NCBI GenBank assembly: GCA_022647765.1
Contig: JALCLH010000004.1
Span: 248,001-312,000 of the forward strand
Length of the DNA stretch: 64,000 nt
Direction: 5' to 3'
Source of the DNA: Acidipropionibacterium sp.
Lineage (GTDB): Bacteria; Actinomycetota; Actinomycetes; Propionibacteriales; Propionibacteriaceae
Shown here: one piece after another, positions 17,021 to 24,842 of the stretch
Position numbering within the stretch: the first letter of the stretch is position 1
Layout of the letters: each line of letters begins with the position of its first letter
Notes under the pieces: model-generated
Databases searched by the model: none
What the model was told of the DNA's origin: nothing
What the model saw: the letters and a program-made list of their open reading frames with translations, nothing else
Made by a program: the position numbers and the translations under genes

Positions 17021-18433
17021 GTGCGACGAGATCTGGTCATTCCCCTGCCGCTCGAGGTCGATCGCGAGGACCCTCGGCGGTTGCCGGTGCAGCTGGCCGA
17101 TCAGATCCGCGCGCTCATCACCTCGGGGCGCCTGCGGCCCGGAGACCATCTGCCGAGCAGCCGCCAGGTGGCGGGCCGGCTGGGGCTGTCCCGCGGGTCG
17201 GTGACCGCTGCCTTCGATCAGCTTCAGGCCGAGGGGTACCTGGTCGCCGCCCACGGTTCGGGGACCTCGGTCAACCGTCGGCTGGACGGGCTGCACCCGG
17301 TGACGCCGATGCCCTCTCCGCCGCCTCGACGGCATGGGAGGCCGCCCCTGGTGGATCTGAGCCCGGGGCTCCCGGACGTCTCCTCGCTGGCCGACTCGGT
17401 GTGGCGGGGGGCCTGGCGGGAAGCCGCCGCCCGGCCCCCGGACGCGCCCGAGGACCCGCTGGGGATGCCCTCCCTGCGCGCCCAGATCGCCGAGCATCTG
17501 CGTCAGATGCGCGGTCTGGTCGCGGCACCGGAGCGGATCGCGGTGACCTCGGGGGCGCGCCAGGGGCTCGGAGAACTGCTGGGGTTGTGGTCGCGCACCG
17601 CAGGCGCGCCGCTGAGCGTCGGGGTGGAGTCGCCCGGATATCCCAGCCTGCGCCGGGTGCCGTCGGCACTGGGGCACCGCACCGTCGACCTGGCTACCGA
17701 CGGCCGGGGACTGCGTCCCGACTCGCTGCCGGCCGGCGGCGGGGTCGACGCCGTCCTGGTGACGCCGAGCCACCAGTATCCCTATGGCGGATCGTTGAGT
17801 GCCGAACGGCGTCTGGCTCTCACGACATGGGCGGGCGGTCACGGCTGCTGGCTGGTGGAGGACGACTTCGACTCGGAGCTGCGCCATGTCGGGAATCCGC
17901 TGCCCGCACTGGCCGCCACCGCTCCCGGGGTCACGGTGCTGCTGGGGACCTTCTCCTCGGTGCTGAGCCCCTCGGTGGCCTGCGGATATCTGGTCCTGCC
18001 GCCGGAGCTGGTGACGCCTATGGCCGATCGGCGCGAGGCGATGGGCCAGCCGGTCGCCCCATTGGTCCAGGGCGCGCTGGCCCGCTACCTGGCCAGTGGT
18101 GCGCTGCGCCGCCGGACCCAGCGGATGAGGCAGGTCTATCGGCGGCGCCGGCGGATGGTGGTGGAGGCGCTGGACGGGCTGCCCGGCGCGCGGCTGCATC
18201 CGATCGACGGCGGCCTGGCCGCGGTGCTGGTCTGCCGGGCCGATGAGCGGGAGCTGGTGGCCGGATGCGCCGGGGCGGGGATCGGCGTCACTCCCCTGTC
18301 CTCCTACTGGGGCGGGCAGGGAACCGAGCACGGGCTGGTGCTCGGCTTCGGAGCGCACGACGACGCCACCCTGGCAGAAGCTCTGCGCAGGGTGGCGTCG
18401 GTTGTAAGTGAGCTCAGTCCAAGTAACCCTTGA
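17021..18433 (+). CDS. pdxR: MocR-family (GntR HTH + aminotransferase-like) regulator of PLP synthesis
   Basis: Chimeric regulator of about 470 aa. The N-terminal GntR winged helix is LADQIRALITSGRLRPGDHLPSSRQVAGRLGLSRGSV. A fold-type I aminotransferase domain follows (PLGMPSLRAQIAEHL, VTPSHQYPYGG, LVEDDFDSEL). In classical MocR proteins the PLP-binding Lys sits in a GTFSK motif; here the equivalent reads LLGTFSSVLSPSVACGYL, with Ser in place of Lys. GTG at 17021 is preferred because it directly precedes the conserved RRDLVIPL; a longer reading starts at 16955. It is divergent from pdxST, the normal PdxR context. The end overlaps cysK by 20 bp. Confidence 0.9.
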   Translation: MRRDLVIPLPLEVDREDPRRLPVQLADQIRALITSGRLRPGDHLPSSRQVAGRLGLSRGSVTAAFDQLQAEGYLVAAHGSGTSVNRRLDGLHPVTPMPSPPPRRHGRPPLVDLSPGLPDVSSLADSVWRGAWREAAARPPDAPEDPLGMPSLRAQIAEHLRQMRGLVAAPERIAVTSGARQGLGELLGLWSRTAGAPLSVGVESPGYPSLRRVPSALGHRTVDLATDGRGLRPDSLPAGGGVDAVLVTPSHQYPYGGSLSAERRLALTTWAGGHGCWLVEDDFDSELRHVGNPLPALAATAPGVTVLLGTFSSVLSPSVACGYLVLPPELVTPMADRREAMGQPVAPLVQGALARYLASGALRRRTQRMRQVYRRRRRMVVEALDGLPGARLHPIDGGLAAVLVCRADERELVAGCAGAGIGVTPLSSYWGGQGTEHGLVLGFGAHDDATLAEALRRVASVVSELSPSNP

Positions 18434-19349
18434 ACAGGTCGGTGGACTCGTAGCGCTCGGCGGTGTCGGCGATCACCGTGACGATGGTCTTGCCGGCATT
18501 CTCGGGACGGGAGGCGAGCTGATATGCAGCCTGGAGAGCGCCGCCACCGGAGATTCCGGTGATGATGCCCTCTTCGGCGGCGGCCCGGCGGGCCAGCTCG
18601 ACGGCCTCGTCACCGGGGACCAGCAGGATCTCGTCGACGATGGACTTGTCGAGGTTCTCCGGAACGAAGCCGGGGCCCCAGCCCTGGATCTTGTGCGGGG
18701 CCTTCTGGCCCTTGGTGATCACCGGGGACTCGGCCGGCTCGGCGCCGATGGCCTTGATCTCCGGGTTCTTCTCCTTGAGGTACTTGCCGGCGCCGGAGAT
18801 GGTGCCGCCGGTGCCGATGCCGGCGACCAGGATGTCGACCTTGCCGTCGGTGTCCTCCCAGATCTCGGCGCCGGTGGTGTCGTGGTGGATCTCCGGGTTG
18901 GCGGGGTTGTCGAACTGGCTGGCGAGAATGGCCCCGGGGGTCTCCTTGACGATCTCGGCGGCTTTCTTGTTGGCACCGGGAACGCCGTCGGCGCCCGGGG
19001 TCAGGATCAGCTCGGCGCCGAGCAGGCGCAGCAGGGAGCGGCGCTCCTTGGACATGGTCTCGGGGAGGGTGATGATCACCTTGTAGCCGCGCGCCGCGCC
19101 GACCAGGGCCAGGCCGATGCCGGTGTTGCCCGAGGTGGCCTCGACGATGGTGCCGCCGGGCTTGAGAGCGCCGGACTTCTCGGCGGCGTCGACGATCGAC
19201 TTGGCGATGCGGTCCTTGACGCTGGAGGCCGGGTTGAAGTACTCGAGCTTGGCCAGAATGGTGGCCTTGGAGTCGGGGAAGAGCTTGTTGATCTTGACGA
19301 GCGGGGTGCCACCGATCAGCTCGGTGACATCATTGGCGATCTTGGCCAT
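18414..19349 (-). CDS. cysK: Cysteine synthase A (O-acetylserine sulfhydrylase)
   Basis: PLP enzyme of 311 aa that converts O-acetylserine and sulfide to cysteine. Visible motifs are the PLP Lys in SSVKDRIAKS, the substrate loop TSGNTGIGLA, the phosphate-binding glycines GIGTGGTISGAG and the C-terminal GISGGGALQAA. Length is normal and the frame is clean. The start ATG has AAAGGA upstream. A 21-bp perfect dyad sits 28-48 bp before the start. No cysE lies nearby. Confidence 0.97.
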   Translation of the reverse strand: MAKIANDVTELIGGTPLVKINKLFPDSKATILAKLEYFNPASSVKDRIAKSIVDAAEKSGALKPGGTIVEATSGNTGIGLALVGAARGYKVIITLPETMSKERRSLLRLLGAELILTPGADGVPGANKKAAEIVKETPGAILASQFDNPANPEIHHDTTGAEIWEDTDGKVDILVAGIGTGGTISGAGKYLKEKNPEIKAIGAEPAESPVITKGQKAPHKIQGWGPGFVPENLDKSIVDEILLVPGDEAVELARRAAAEEGIITGISGGGALQAAYQLASRPENAGKTIVTVIADTAERYESTDLFKGYLD

Positions 19350-19376
19350 AGTGATTGGTGTCCTTTGCGATAGCGG

Positions 19377-19397
19377 GTTCCCGGAGTTTCCGGGAAC
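19377..19397. promoter_or_regulatory. Perfect dyad in the cysK leader/promoter
   Basis: GTTCCCGGA and TCCGGGAAC are separated by three bases and centred about 38 bp upstream of the cysK ATG. It could be an operator for a sulfur regulator, or a leader hairpin. Confidence 0.55.
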
Positions 19398-19942
19398 TCT
19401 GTGAAAAATGGGTTCTGCCGTGCTGGAGATAGGGCTGTCCGGACTGACGTGCGGGAATTTCTCGCACTCTCACATGATGGGTGGTTGAGGCCAGGAGTCG
19501 GTGTGCACTTGCGCGCGCCGAACTGATGGATCGAGCTGGTGGGATCCAGCCGCCGGGAACCTCGGGAGAGCCAATCAGGGCCGTCCCTGCCTCATCAATG
19601 AGAAGCTCGGGTCAGCGACAACAGCACTGGCCGGGAACCATCGAGCGGCAGGTCGACATCGACATCATGGCGACGCGGTCAACGTGAGCCATGCATGCGG
19701 TGTGCCCGATATCCACCAGATGTCCCTTCAATAAAAGCGTCTGCCCGGCATCAGCAACTTTATCGTCCTGAATCACTGCCGTTCAGCTCCATGAGCAAGA
19801 TAACCACAGCTCCGCCCGAAGTGCCAAAACCGACCACAAAATGTCCCACATAGTGAGATGGCGTCTCGTTGCCTGAGATACAGATACGAGCGAGCAGTCC
19901 CCTCCCACTCCCACACCCAGCCGCACTGAGATGGATGCCGGC
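19398..19942. other. Non-coding stretch between cysK and the ABC importer
   Basis: About 545 bp of lower-than-average GC. Short frames on both strands show neither conserved motifs nor convincing ribosome-binding sites. The cysK promoter must lie at its left end. I recognise no RNA family, terminator or mobile-element remnant in the rest. Confidence 0.5.
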
Positions 19943-19973
19943 ATGCGGGTCGAGCCAGAGGTTGCACCCGCAT
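19943..19973. promoter_or_regulatory. Interrupted dyad upstream of the importer promoter
   Basis: ATGCGGGT (19943-19950) and ACCCGCAT (19966-19973) are perfect 8-bp inverted arms separated by 15 bases. The right arm overlaps the probable -35 region of the importer operon, so it may be an additional operator. Confidence 0.45.
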
Positions 19974-19989
19974 CGACACTATTGATAAT
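19962..19989 (+). promoter_or_regulatory. Probable promoter giving a leaderless importer mRNA
   Basis: TTGCAC (19962-19967) and GATAAT (19984-19989) are spaced 16 bp apart and resemble housekeeping -35 and -10 elements. Transcription starting 7-10 bp further on would begin at or next to the ATG at 20000. No Shine-Dalgarno precedes that ATG, which fits a leaderless transcript. Confidence 0.5.
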
Positions 19990-20000
19990 AATTCTCATCA
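19983..20000. promoter_or_regulatory. Fur/Zur-type box over the importer promoter and start
   Basis: TGATAATAATTCTCATCA is an AT-rich 9+9 dyad in which 7 of 9 arm positions match (TGATAATAA against TGATGAGAA). It sits in a GC-rich chromosome and overlaps the -10 element and start codon. Form and AT-richness match Fur-superfamily operators, and a Zur-like regulator is encoded at 59330. Metal specificity is inferred, not shown. Confidence 0.6.
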
Positions 20001-20716
20001 TGACCCATGAGGACACGGTGCCCTCCTCCCCGCACGCCGCGGGATCGGAGCCCCGCCGCCCACCCGTGATCACCCTCCGCCATGCTCGCGTGCGCAGCGA
20101 AGATGCCCTCGAGAGCGAGCGCGCGCTCCTCGACATCGAGCAGCTCGACCTCTATCCCGGCGATCGGGTCGTCGTCACCGGACCCTCCGGCGCCGGGAAG
20201 TCGATGCTGCTGTCGACACTCACCGGCAGGTGGGCGGTCGGCCTGCGGTTCACCGGCGAGCGGATCCCGCACTTCTCCCGGATCGGCTTCATCCCGCAGC
20301 GCGGGCTCGACGCCCTGCATCCGCTCGTTCCGCTCGGCGGTCAACTCGGAAGGGTCACCGGCCAGTCGACGGGACGAGTCGCCGAGGTGCTCGACGCGGT
20401 TGGACTCACCGATCCCGCGGTGCGCCGACGGCGTCCCACCGAGATCTCCGGCGGCCAGGCCCAGCGCGCCGCGGTGGCCCTCGCAGTGCTCACCAGAGCT
20501 CCGCTGATCCTCGCCGACGAGCCCACCAGCGCCCTCGACCACACCACCAGAGACCAGACCCTCGCCCTGCTCGATCGGGTCATCGAGCCCAGTCAGACCC
20601 TGGTCGTGGTGACCCACGACCCGGCCGTCGCCGACGCGCTGGCGACCCGCCGCCTCGCCATCGACTCCGGCCGGATCACCGAGATCGGGCCGGCACCGCG
20701 GACGGCCGCAGCATGA
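20000..20716 (+). CDS. Opp/Nik-type ABC importer ATPase, first subunit
   Basis: ATP-binding subunit of about 238 aa. Walker A GPSGAGKSM, a Q-loop at FIPQRG, signature ISGGQAQR, Walker B LILADEPTSALD and switch His VVVTHDPA are all present. The pattern matches DppD/NikD-type ATPases of peptide and metal-complex importers, though the C-terminal oligopeptide-binding zipper is absent or short. It is the first gene of a four-gene operon and starts within the Fur/Zur-like box. Its stop overlaps the next ATG (ATGA). The start at 20000 is the first codon of a probable leaderless mRNA. Confidence 0.88.
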   Translation: MTHEDTVPSSPHAAGSEPRRPPVITLRHARVRSEDALESERALLDIEQLDLYPGDRVVVTGPSGAGKSMLLSTLTGRWAVGLRFTGERIPHFSRIGFIPQRGLDALHPLVPLGGQLGRVTGQSTGRVAEVLDAVGLTDPAVRRRRPTEISGGQAQRAAVALAVLTRAPLILADEPTSALDHTTRDQTLALLDRVIEPSQTLVVVTHDPAVADALATRRLAIDSGRITEIGPAPRTAAA

Positions 20717-21399
20717 CTGCCCCCGGGAGCGCCCTGGAGGTCAGCGGGATCACGGCGGCACACGGGCACGGTTCGCGTCTGCGCCAGACACTGGCGGAGA
20801 CGAGTTTCGAGGTGGCGGCGGGAGAGTCCCTCGCCGTGGTCGGCGTCTCCGGGGCCGGGAAGTCGACCCTGGCCGACGTCGTACTCGGGCTGCGTCCCCC
20901 CACCGCGGGATGGGTGCGAGTGCAGGGCACCGGCTGGGCGACGCCGGGGCAGCGCCCGGCCCGGAAACGGCGTCACCTGGTGCAGGGGGTGCCGCAGGAC
21001 CCAGCGGCGGCCTTCGTGCCCAGCTGGACCATTCGGCGCTCCATCCGAAAGGCGGCGCGTCTGCTGTGCCCCGGCCAGGATGCCGAGGACCTGATCGGCC
21101 GCGCCGCCGGTCTGGCCCATCTTGATCCGGAGCTGCTCGATCGGCGTCCCCTGGAGATGTCCGGCGGACAGGCCCAGCGGGCCGCCATCGCCCGCGCGCT
21201 GGCGGTGCGGCCGGCAGTCCTGGTGGCCGACGAGCCCACCAGCGCTCTCGACCCCGGCACAGCGCAGTCGGTGGCCACCGCGCTTCTGTCCTGCGCCTCG
21301 CAGTCCGGCACCGCATTGCTGCTGGTGACCCACGACCCGGCACTCGCTGGGCGCTGCGACCGCACCATCACCATCGTCGCGGCCGAAGCCGCGCTCTGA
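20713..21399 (+). CDS. Opp/Nik-type ABC importer ATPase, second subunit
   Basis: Second ATPase of about 228 aa, partner of the preceding one; importers of this class use a heterodimer. Motifs are Walker A GVSGAGKSTL, a Q-loop at GVPQDP, signature MSGGQAQR, Walker B VLVADEPTSALDP and switch His LLVTHDPA. The ATG overlaps the upstream stop, indicating translational coupling and equal dosage. It lacks the long C-terminal oligopeptide-binding extension of DppF. A substrate-binding lipoprotein and a fused permease follow in the same operon. Confidence 0.9.
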   Translation: MTAPGSALEVSGITAAHGHGSRLRQTLAETSFEVAAGESLAVVGVSGAGKSTLADVVLGLRPPTAGWVRVQGTGWATPGQRPARKRRHLVQGVPQDPAAAFVPSWTIRRSIRKAARLLCPGQDAEDLIGRAAGLAHLDPELLDRRPLEMSGGQAQRAAIARALAVRPAVLVADEPTSALDPGTAQSVATALLSCASQSGTALLLVTHDPALAGRCDRTITIVAAEAAL

Positions 21400-21461
21400 G
21401 CCCCAGACCCCTTTCTCGACACAGAGAAACCGACACAAGAATAGAAAAGGACACCTCTCCC

Positions 21462-22991
21462 ATGACTCGTTCACGGCCCAGGTCCCTCGCCCTCATCGGG
21501 CTGCCGCTCGCCGCGCTGCTCGCCGTCTCCGGATGCTTCTCCGGCACGGCGGCCTCATCGGAGGGCAGCACCACCGGCGACCGGATAGCGGTCGCCCACA
21601 TGCAGCCTCCTCGCTCAGGGCTCAGTCCACTCAGCGACGACGCCTTCAAGCTGTCGCGCTGGTCGACCTCGGAGACCCTCGTCACCCTCAACGCCGCCGG
21701 CGACGCCGAGCCGGGCCTGGCGACCGAGTGGAAGCGGGTGAATCCCCGCAGCTGGCACTTCACCCTGCGCGACAAGGTCACCTTCCACAATGGTCAGCCC
21801 CTCACCTCCGCCTCGGTCGTCAACTCCCTGGAGCACGCGATCAAGGCCAAGCCGGTGCCGCGCATTCTGGACGGCGTCGACCTCACGGTTGCCGCCGATG
21901 GCGACCACGCGGTGACGATGACCACCGGCGCCCCCGATCCGCTGCTCCCCCAGCGACTCTCCAGCCCCCAGCTGGCGATCTTCGACAAGTCCGCCTACAC
22001 CACCAAGGGCGTCAACCCGGTCGGCACCGGCACCGGTCCGTTCAAGATCGTCAAGGTCGACGGCATCACCGGCGCCACTCTCGACCGGTACGACGGGTAC
22101 TGGGGGGACAAGGCGAAGGCCGCCGGTATCGATGTGAAGTACGTGCCCGACGGCACCGCTCGCGCCGCGGCCCTGCGCACCGGCACGGCCAACGTCGTCG
22201 AGGCCATTCCGGCCGGCCAGGCCGCCTCGGTCGACCAGAAGCTGCTCACCGAGGTGCCGATGCCGCGCACCAACACCCTGTACCTGAATACGGAGAAGGG
22301 GCCGTTCAAGGATCCGGCGGTGCGCGCAGCGGCCCGGGAGGCGATCAACCCGGAGGCCATCGTCAAGTCGGTCTACGAGGGCCGGGCCGACGTGGCCTCG
22401 GGGTTGCTGGGCCCGGCACTGCCCTATGCCGCCGACTATCGGAAGGACGCCGACTACCAGAAGCTGCTGAATGCCCGCGCGACGCCGAAGAAGGTCAACG
22501 GGGTCAAGATCACGCTGGGCACCTTCACCGACCGGGCCGAACTGCCCGAGGTGGCCGTGATGATCGAGCAGCAGCTCAAGGCCGCCGGCTTCATCGTCAA
22601 GCAGGACGTCCGGGAGTACCAGTACATCGAGGCCGACGCTCTCGCCGGCAAGTTCGACGCCTTCATCCTCTCGCGGGCCACGGTGCTCGACTCGGGCGAC
22701 CCGGTGGCCTATCTGGCCTCCGACTTCACCTGCAAGGGCGGGTTCTCGATCTCACAGCTGTGCGCCAAGCAGGTCGACCAGGCGATCGACACCGCCTCGC
22801 AGACCGACGCCGGCAAGGATCGCCAGCACGCCATCATGCTTGCCGAGGCGCAGGTGCTGGGCACCGACGCCGCCATCCCGCTGCTGCACGAGCGGGTGAT
22901 CCAAGGGGAGACCGCCAACGTCAAGGACGCCGCCCGCGACCCGCGCGAGCGCATGCTCGTCACGGCCGACACGACCCTGACCGGAAAGTAG
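21462..22991 (+). CDS. Substrate-binding lipoprotein of the importer (SBP_bac_5 family)
   Basis: Extracellular binding protein of 509 aa anchored through Cys25 (signal ends LLAVSGC). Family 5 binding-protein landmarks are the N-terminal LVTLNAAGDAEPGLATEW, the signature region WHFTLRDKVTFHNGQPLTS, GTGPFKIV and VRAAAREAINPEAIV. Family members bind peptides, nickel complexes, opines or metallophores. The Fur/Zur-type box at the operon start makes a metal complex more likely than a peptide, but no ligand residues can be read from sequence alone. The ATG has a GAAAAGGA ribosome-binding site. Confidence 0.9.
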   Translation: MTRSRPRSLALIGLPLAALLAVSGCFSGTAASSEGSTTGDRIAVAHMQPPRSGLSPLSDDAFKLSRWSTSETLVTLNAAGDAEPGLATEWKRVNPRSWHFTLRDKVTFHNGQPLTSASVVNSLEHAIKAKPVPRILDGVDLTVAADGDHAVTMTTGAPDPLLPQRLSSPQLAIFDKSAYTTKGVNPVGTGTGPFKIVKVDGITGATLDRYDGYWGDKAKAAGIDVKYVPDGTARAAALRTGTANVVEAIPAGQAASVDQKLLTEVPMPRTNTLYLNTEKGPFKDPAVRAAAREAINPEAIVKSVYEGRADVASGLLGPALPYAADYRKDADYQKLLNARATPKKVNGVKITLGTFTDRAELPEVAVMIEQQLKAAGFIVKQDVREYQYIEADALAGKFDAFILSRATVLDSGDPVAYLASDFTCKGGFSISQLCAKQVDQAIDTASQTDAGKDRQHAIMLAEAQVLGTDAAIPLLHERVIQGETANVKDAARDPRERMLVTADTTLTGK

Positions 22992-23001
22992 AGGAGTATC
23001 C

Positions 23002-24813
23002 GTGCGGCACAGTAATGCGCTGGGTCTGGCGTCCCGGATCCTCAGCGGGATTCTTCTGCTGCTGGTCGCCGGGGCGCTGCCCTGGCTCAGTCGCAATGAC
23101 CCGGCCGCGGCGGTGCTGCGCGCCCGCTACGCCGAGCTCGAACCCACCCCGCAGGCGCTCGCCTCGGTCCGTGAGGAGCTTGGCCTGGAGGGCGGGCCGC
23201 TGGCCACCAGCCTGCGCTGGTGGTCGGGCGTGCTGCACGGGGATCTGGGCACCTCCTGGGTCAGCGGCGCCGACATCGGGCCCGGCGTCTGGAGAGCCCT
23301 GGGCGTCTCCGCGACCCTCACCGTGTTCGCCGTCGTGGTGGCGCTCGCCATCGCGGCCGCGCTGGTGGTCCCGGCCTCGCTGCGAGTGCTGCGCGACCAG
23401 CCGCAGCGCGGCTCCGGGCCGGTGGGCGTCGCGCTCACCGCGCTGCCCGAGTTCCTGCTCGCCAGCGCCCTCCTGGTGATCGTCGCGGTGCAACTGCAGT
23501 GGCTTCCGCCCTACGGCTGGACGGGGCTGAACACCGCGATTCTGCCCGCCCTGTCGCTCGGCATCCCGGCGGGCGGCCTGTTGGGCCGGCTGCTCTCCGA
23601 CGCGATCTCCGGGGTGGCCGAGGAGCGCTGGGTCAATGTGTGGCGGCTGGCCGACGCTCCGGGTCGCATCATCTTGTCCGGGGTGTTCCGGAGGGCCGCG
23701 GCCGCCGTCATCGACCAGCTCGGCCTGGTGTTCATCGGGCTGCTCGGCGGTGCGGTCGCGGTCGAGCAGGTGTTCGCCATCCCGGGCCTGGGCCGCTATC
23801 TGCTGGGGTCTGCGAATGCCCAGGACATTCCGGCTCTCCAGGCAGGCGTCCTGCTCATGGCGCTGGCCGCCGTCCTCGTCGGCGTGCTCACCACTGCCGC
23901 CCGGCGCCTGCTGCGCGGCGGGCCGCTGGCCCCCGGATCGCTGCCTCCCCCGCCCGAGGCCAGGGGCGACGGCCGGGTGGCGCGGTGGACGGCGATCATC
24001 ACCTCCGCCGCGCTGCTGGCGATCCTGGCCTTCGGGCTGCCCCGCGACCCCTACACCATCGCCCATCCGCGTCTCGCCCCTCCCGGACCGGGCCTGCCCT
24101 TCGGCGCCGACTCGAGCGGCCGCGACCTGCTGGCCCGGGTCGCCCACGGCACCATCGGCACCCTCGCCCCGGCCTTCGGCATCGTGGCCTGCGCGATCAT
24201 CGTCGGGCTGTTGCTCGCGGTGCTCGGCGAGGTGTCGCGAGGCCCGGCCGAGATCGCGAACGCCACCCCTCCGATCCTGGCCGGCGTCATCATCGCGGCC
24301 CTGATGGGACCCTCGGTCAGCGGAGCCGCGCTGGCGGTGCTGTGGGTCACCTGGCCGCCGCTGACCAGCCATGCGGCCGCGCTGATCGACGAGGCGCGGG
24401 CGATGCCTCACATTCGCTGGCTGCCGCTGGCCGGACTGTCGGAGTTCGAGATCTGGACCCGGCATGTGCTGCCTGCCACCATCGCTCCCCTGCTGCGGCA
24501 CGGCATGCTGCGGCTGCCGGGAGTGGCGCTGGCGCTCGCCGCGCTGGGATTCCTCGGCCTCGGCGCGCAACCGCCGCAGCCGGAATGGGGTCTGCTGCTG
24601 TCGGAGGGAATCGGATATGTCGAGCGCGCCCCGTGGACGACGATCGCCCCCGCGACCGCGCTGATCCTCACCTCGGTGCTGGCCGTCTCGATGGCCGGGC
24701 TGCGACGGCGGCGTCGCCCTCAGCCCCGCACCCCGTCCAGGGACGATGCCCGGGAGCACGGACTCACCGAGCACGAGGACGCCGAGGTGAGCATTCCGGC
24801 CTCGGCGGTGTGA
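23002..24813 (+). CDS. Fused double permease of the Opp/Nik-type importer
   Basis: Single polypeptide of 603 aa that contains both inner-membrane permeases, which are normally separate DppB- and DppC-like proteins. The first half (about residues 1-310) ends with the DppB-type EQVFAIPGLGRYLLGSAN. A linker of charged and Pro-rich residues follows. The second half carries the DppC-type entry motif LPFGADSSGRDLLARVAHG and an EAA-like loop around LIDEARAMPHIRWLPLAG. No frame break lies between them and the fusion is continuous. The GTG start lies 10 bp after the binding-protein stop. The fusion fixes a heterodimeric channel. The substrate is probably that of the operon, a metal chelate or peptide. 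Confidence 0.88.
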   Translation: MRHSNALGLASRILSGILLLLVAGALPWLSRNDPAAAVLRARYAELEPTPQALASVREELGLEGGPLATSLRWWSGVLHGDLGTSWVSGADIGPGVWRALGVSATLTVFAVVVALAIAAALVVPASLRVLRDQPQRGSGPVGVALTALPEFLLASALLVIVAVQLQWLPPYGWTGLNTAILPALSLGIPAGGLLGRLLSDAISGVAEERWVNVWRLADAPGRIILSGVFRRAAAAVIDQLGLVFIGLLGGAVAVEQVFAIPGLGRYLLGSANAQDIPALQAGVLLMALAAVLVGVLTTAARRLLRGGPLAPGSLPPPPEARGDGRVARWTAIITSAALLAILAFGLPRDPYTIAHPRLAPPGPGLPFGADSSGRDLLARVAHGTIGTLAPAFGIVACAIIVGLLLAVLGEVSRGPAEIANATPPILAGVIIAALMGPSVSGAALAVLWVTWPPLTSHAAALIDEARAMPHIRWLPLAGLSEFEIWTRHVLPATIAPLLRHGMLRLPGVALALAALGFLGLGAQPPQPEWGLLLSEGIGYVERAPWTTIAPATALILTSVLAVSMAGLRRRRRPQPRTPSRDDAREHGLTEHEDAEVSIPASAV

Positions 24814-24842
24814 CTCGGCCGGGGATCAGACTCCGCCACAGC

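Noticed and set aside
19481-19979. Short frames on both strands in the gap before the importer
   Set aside because: No ribosome-binding sites, no conserved motif, and one would run across the importer promoter and operator.
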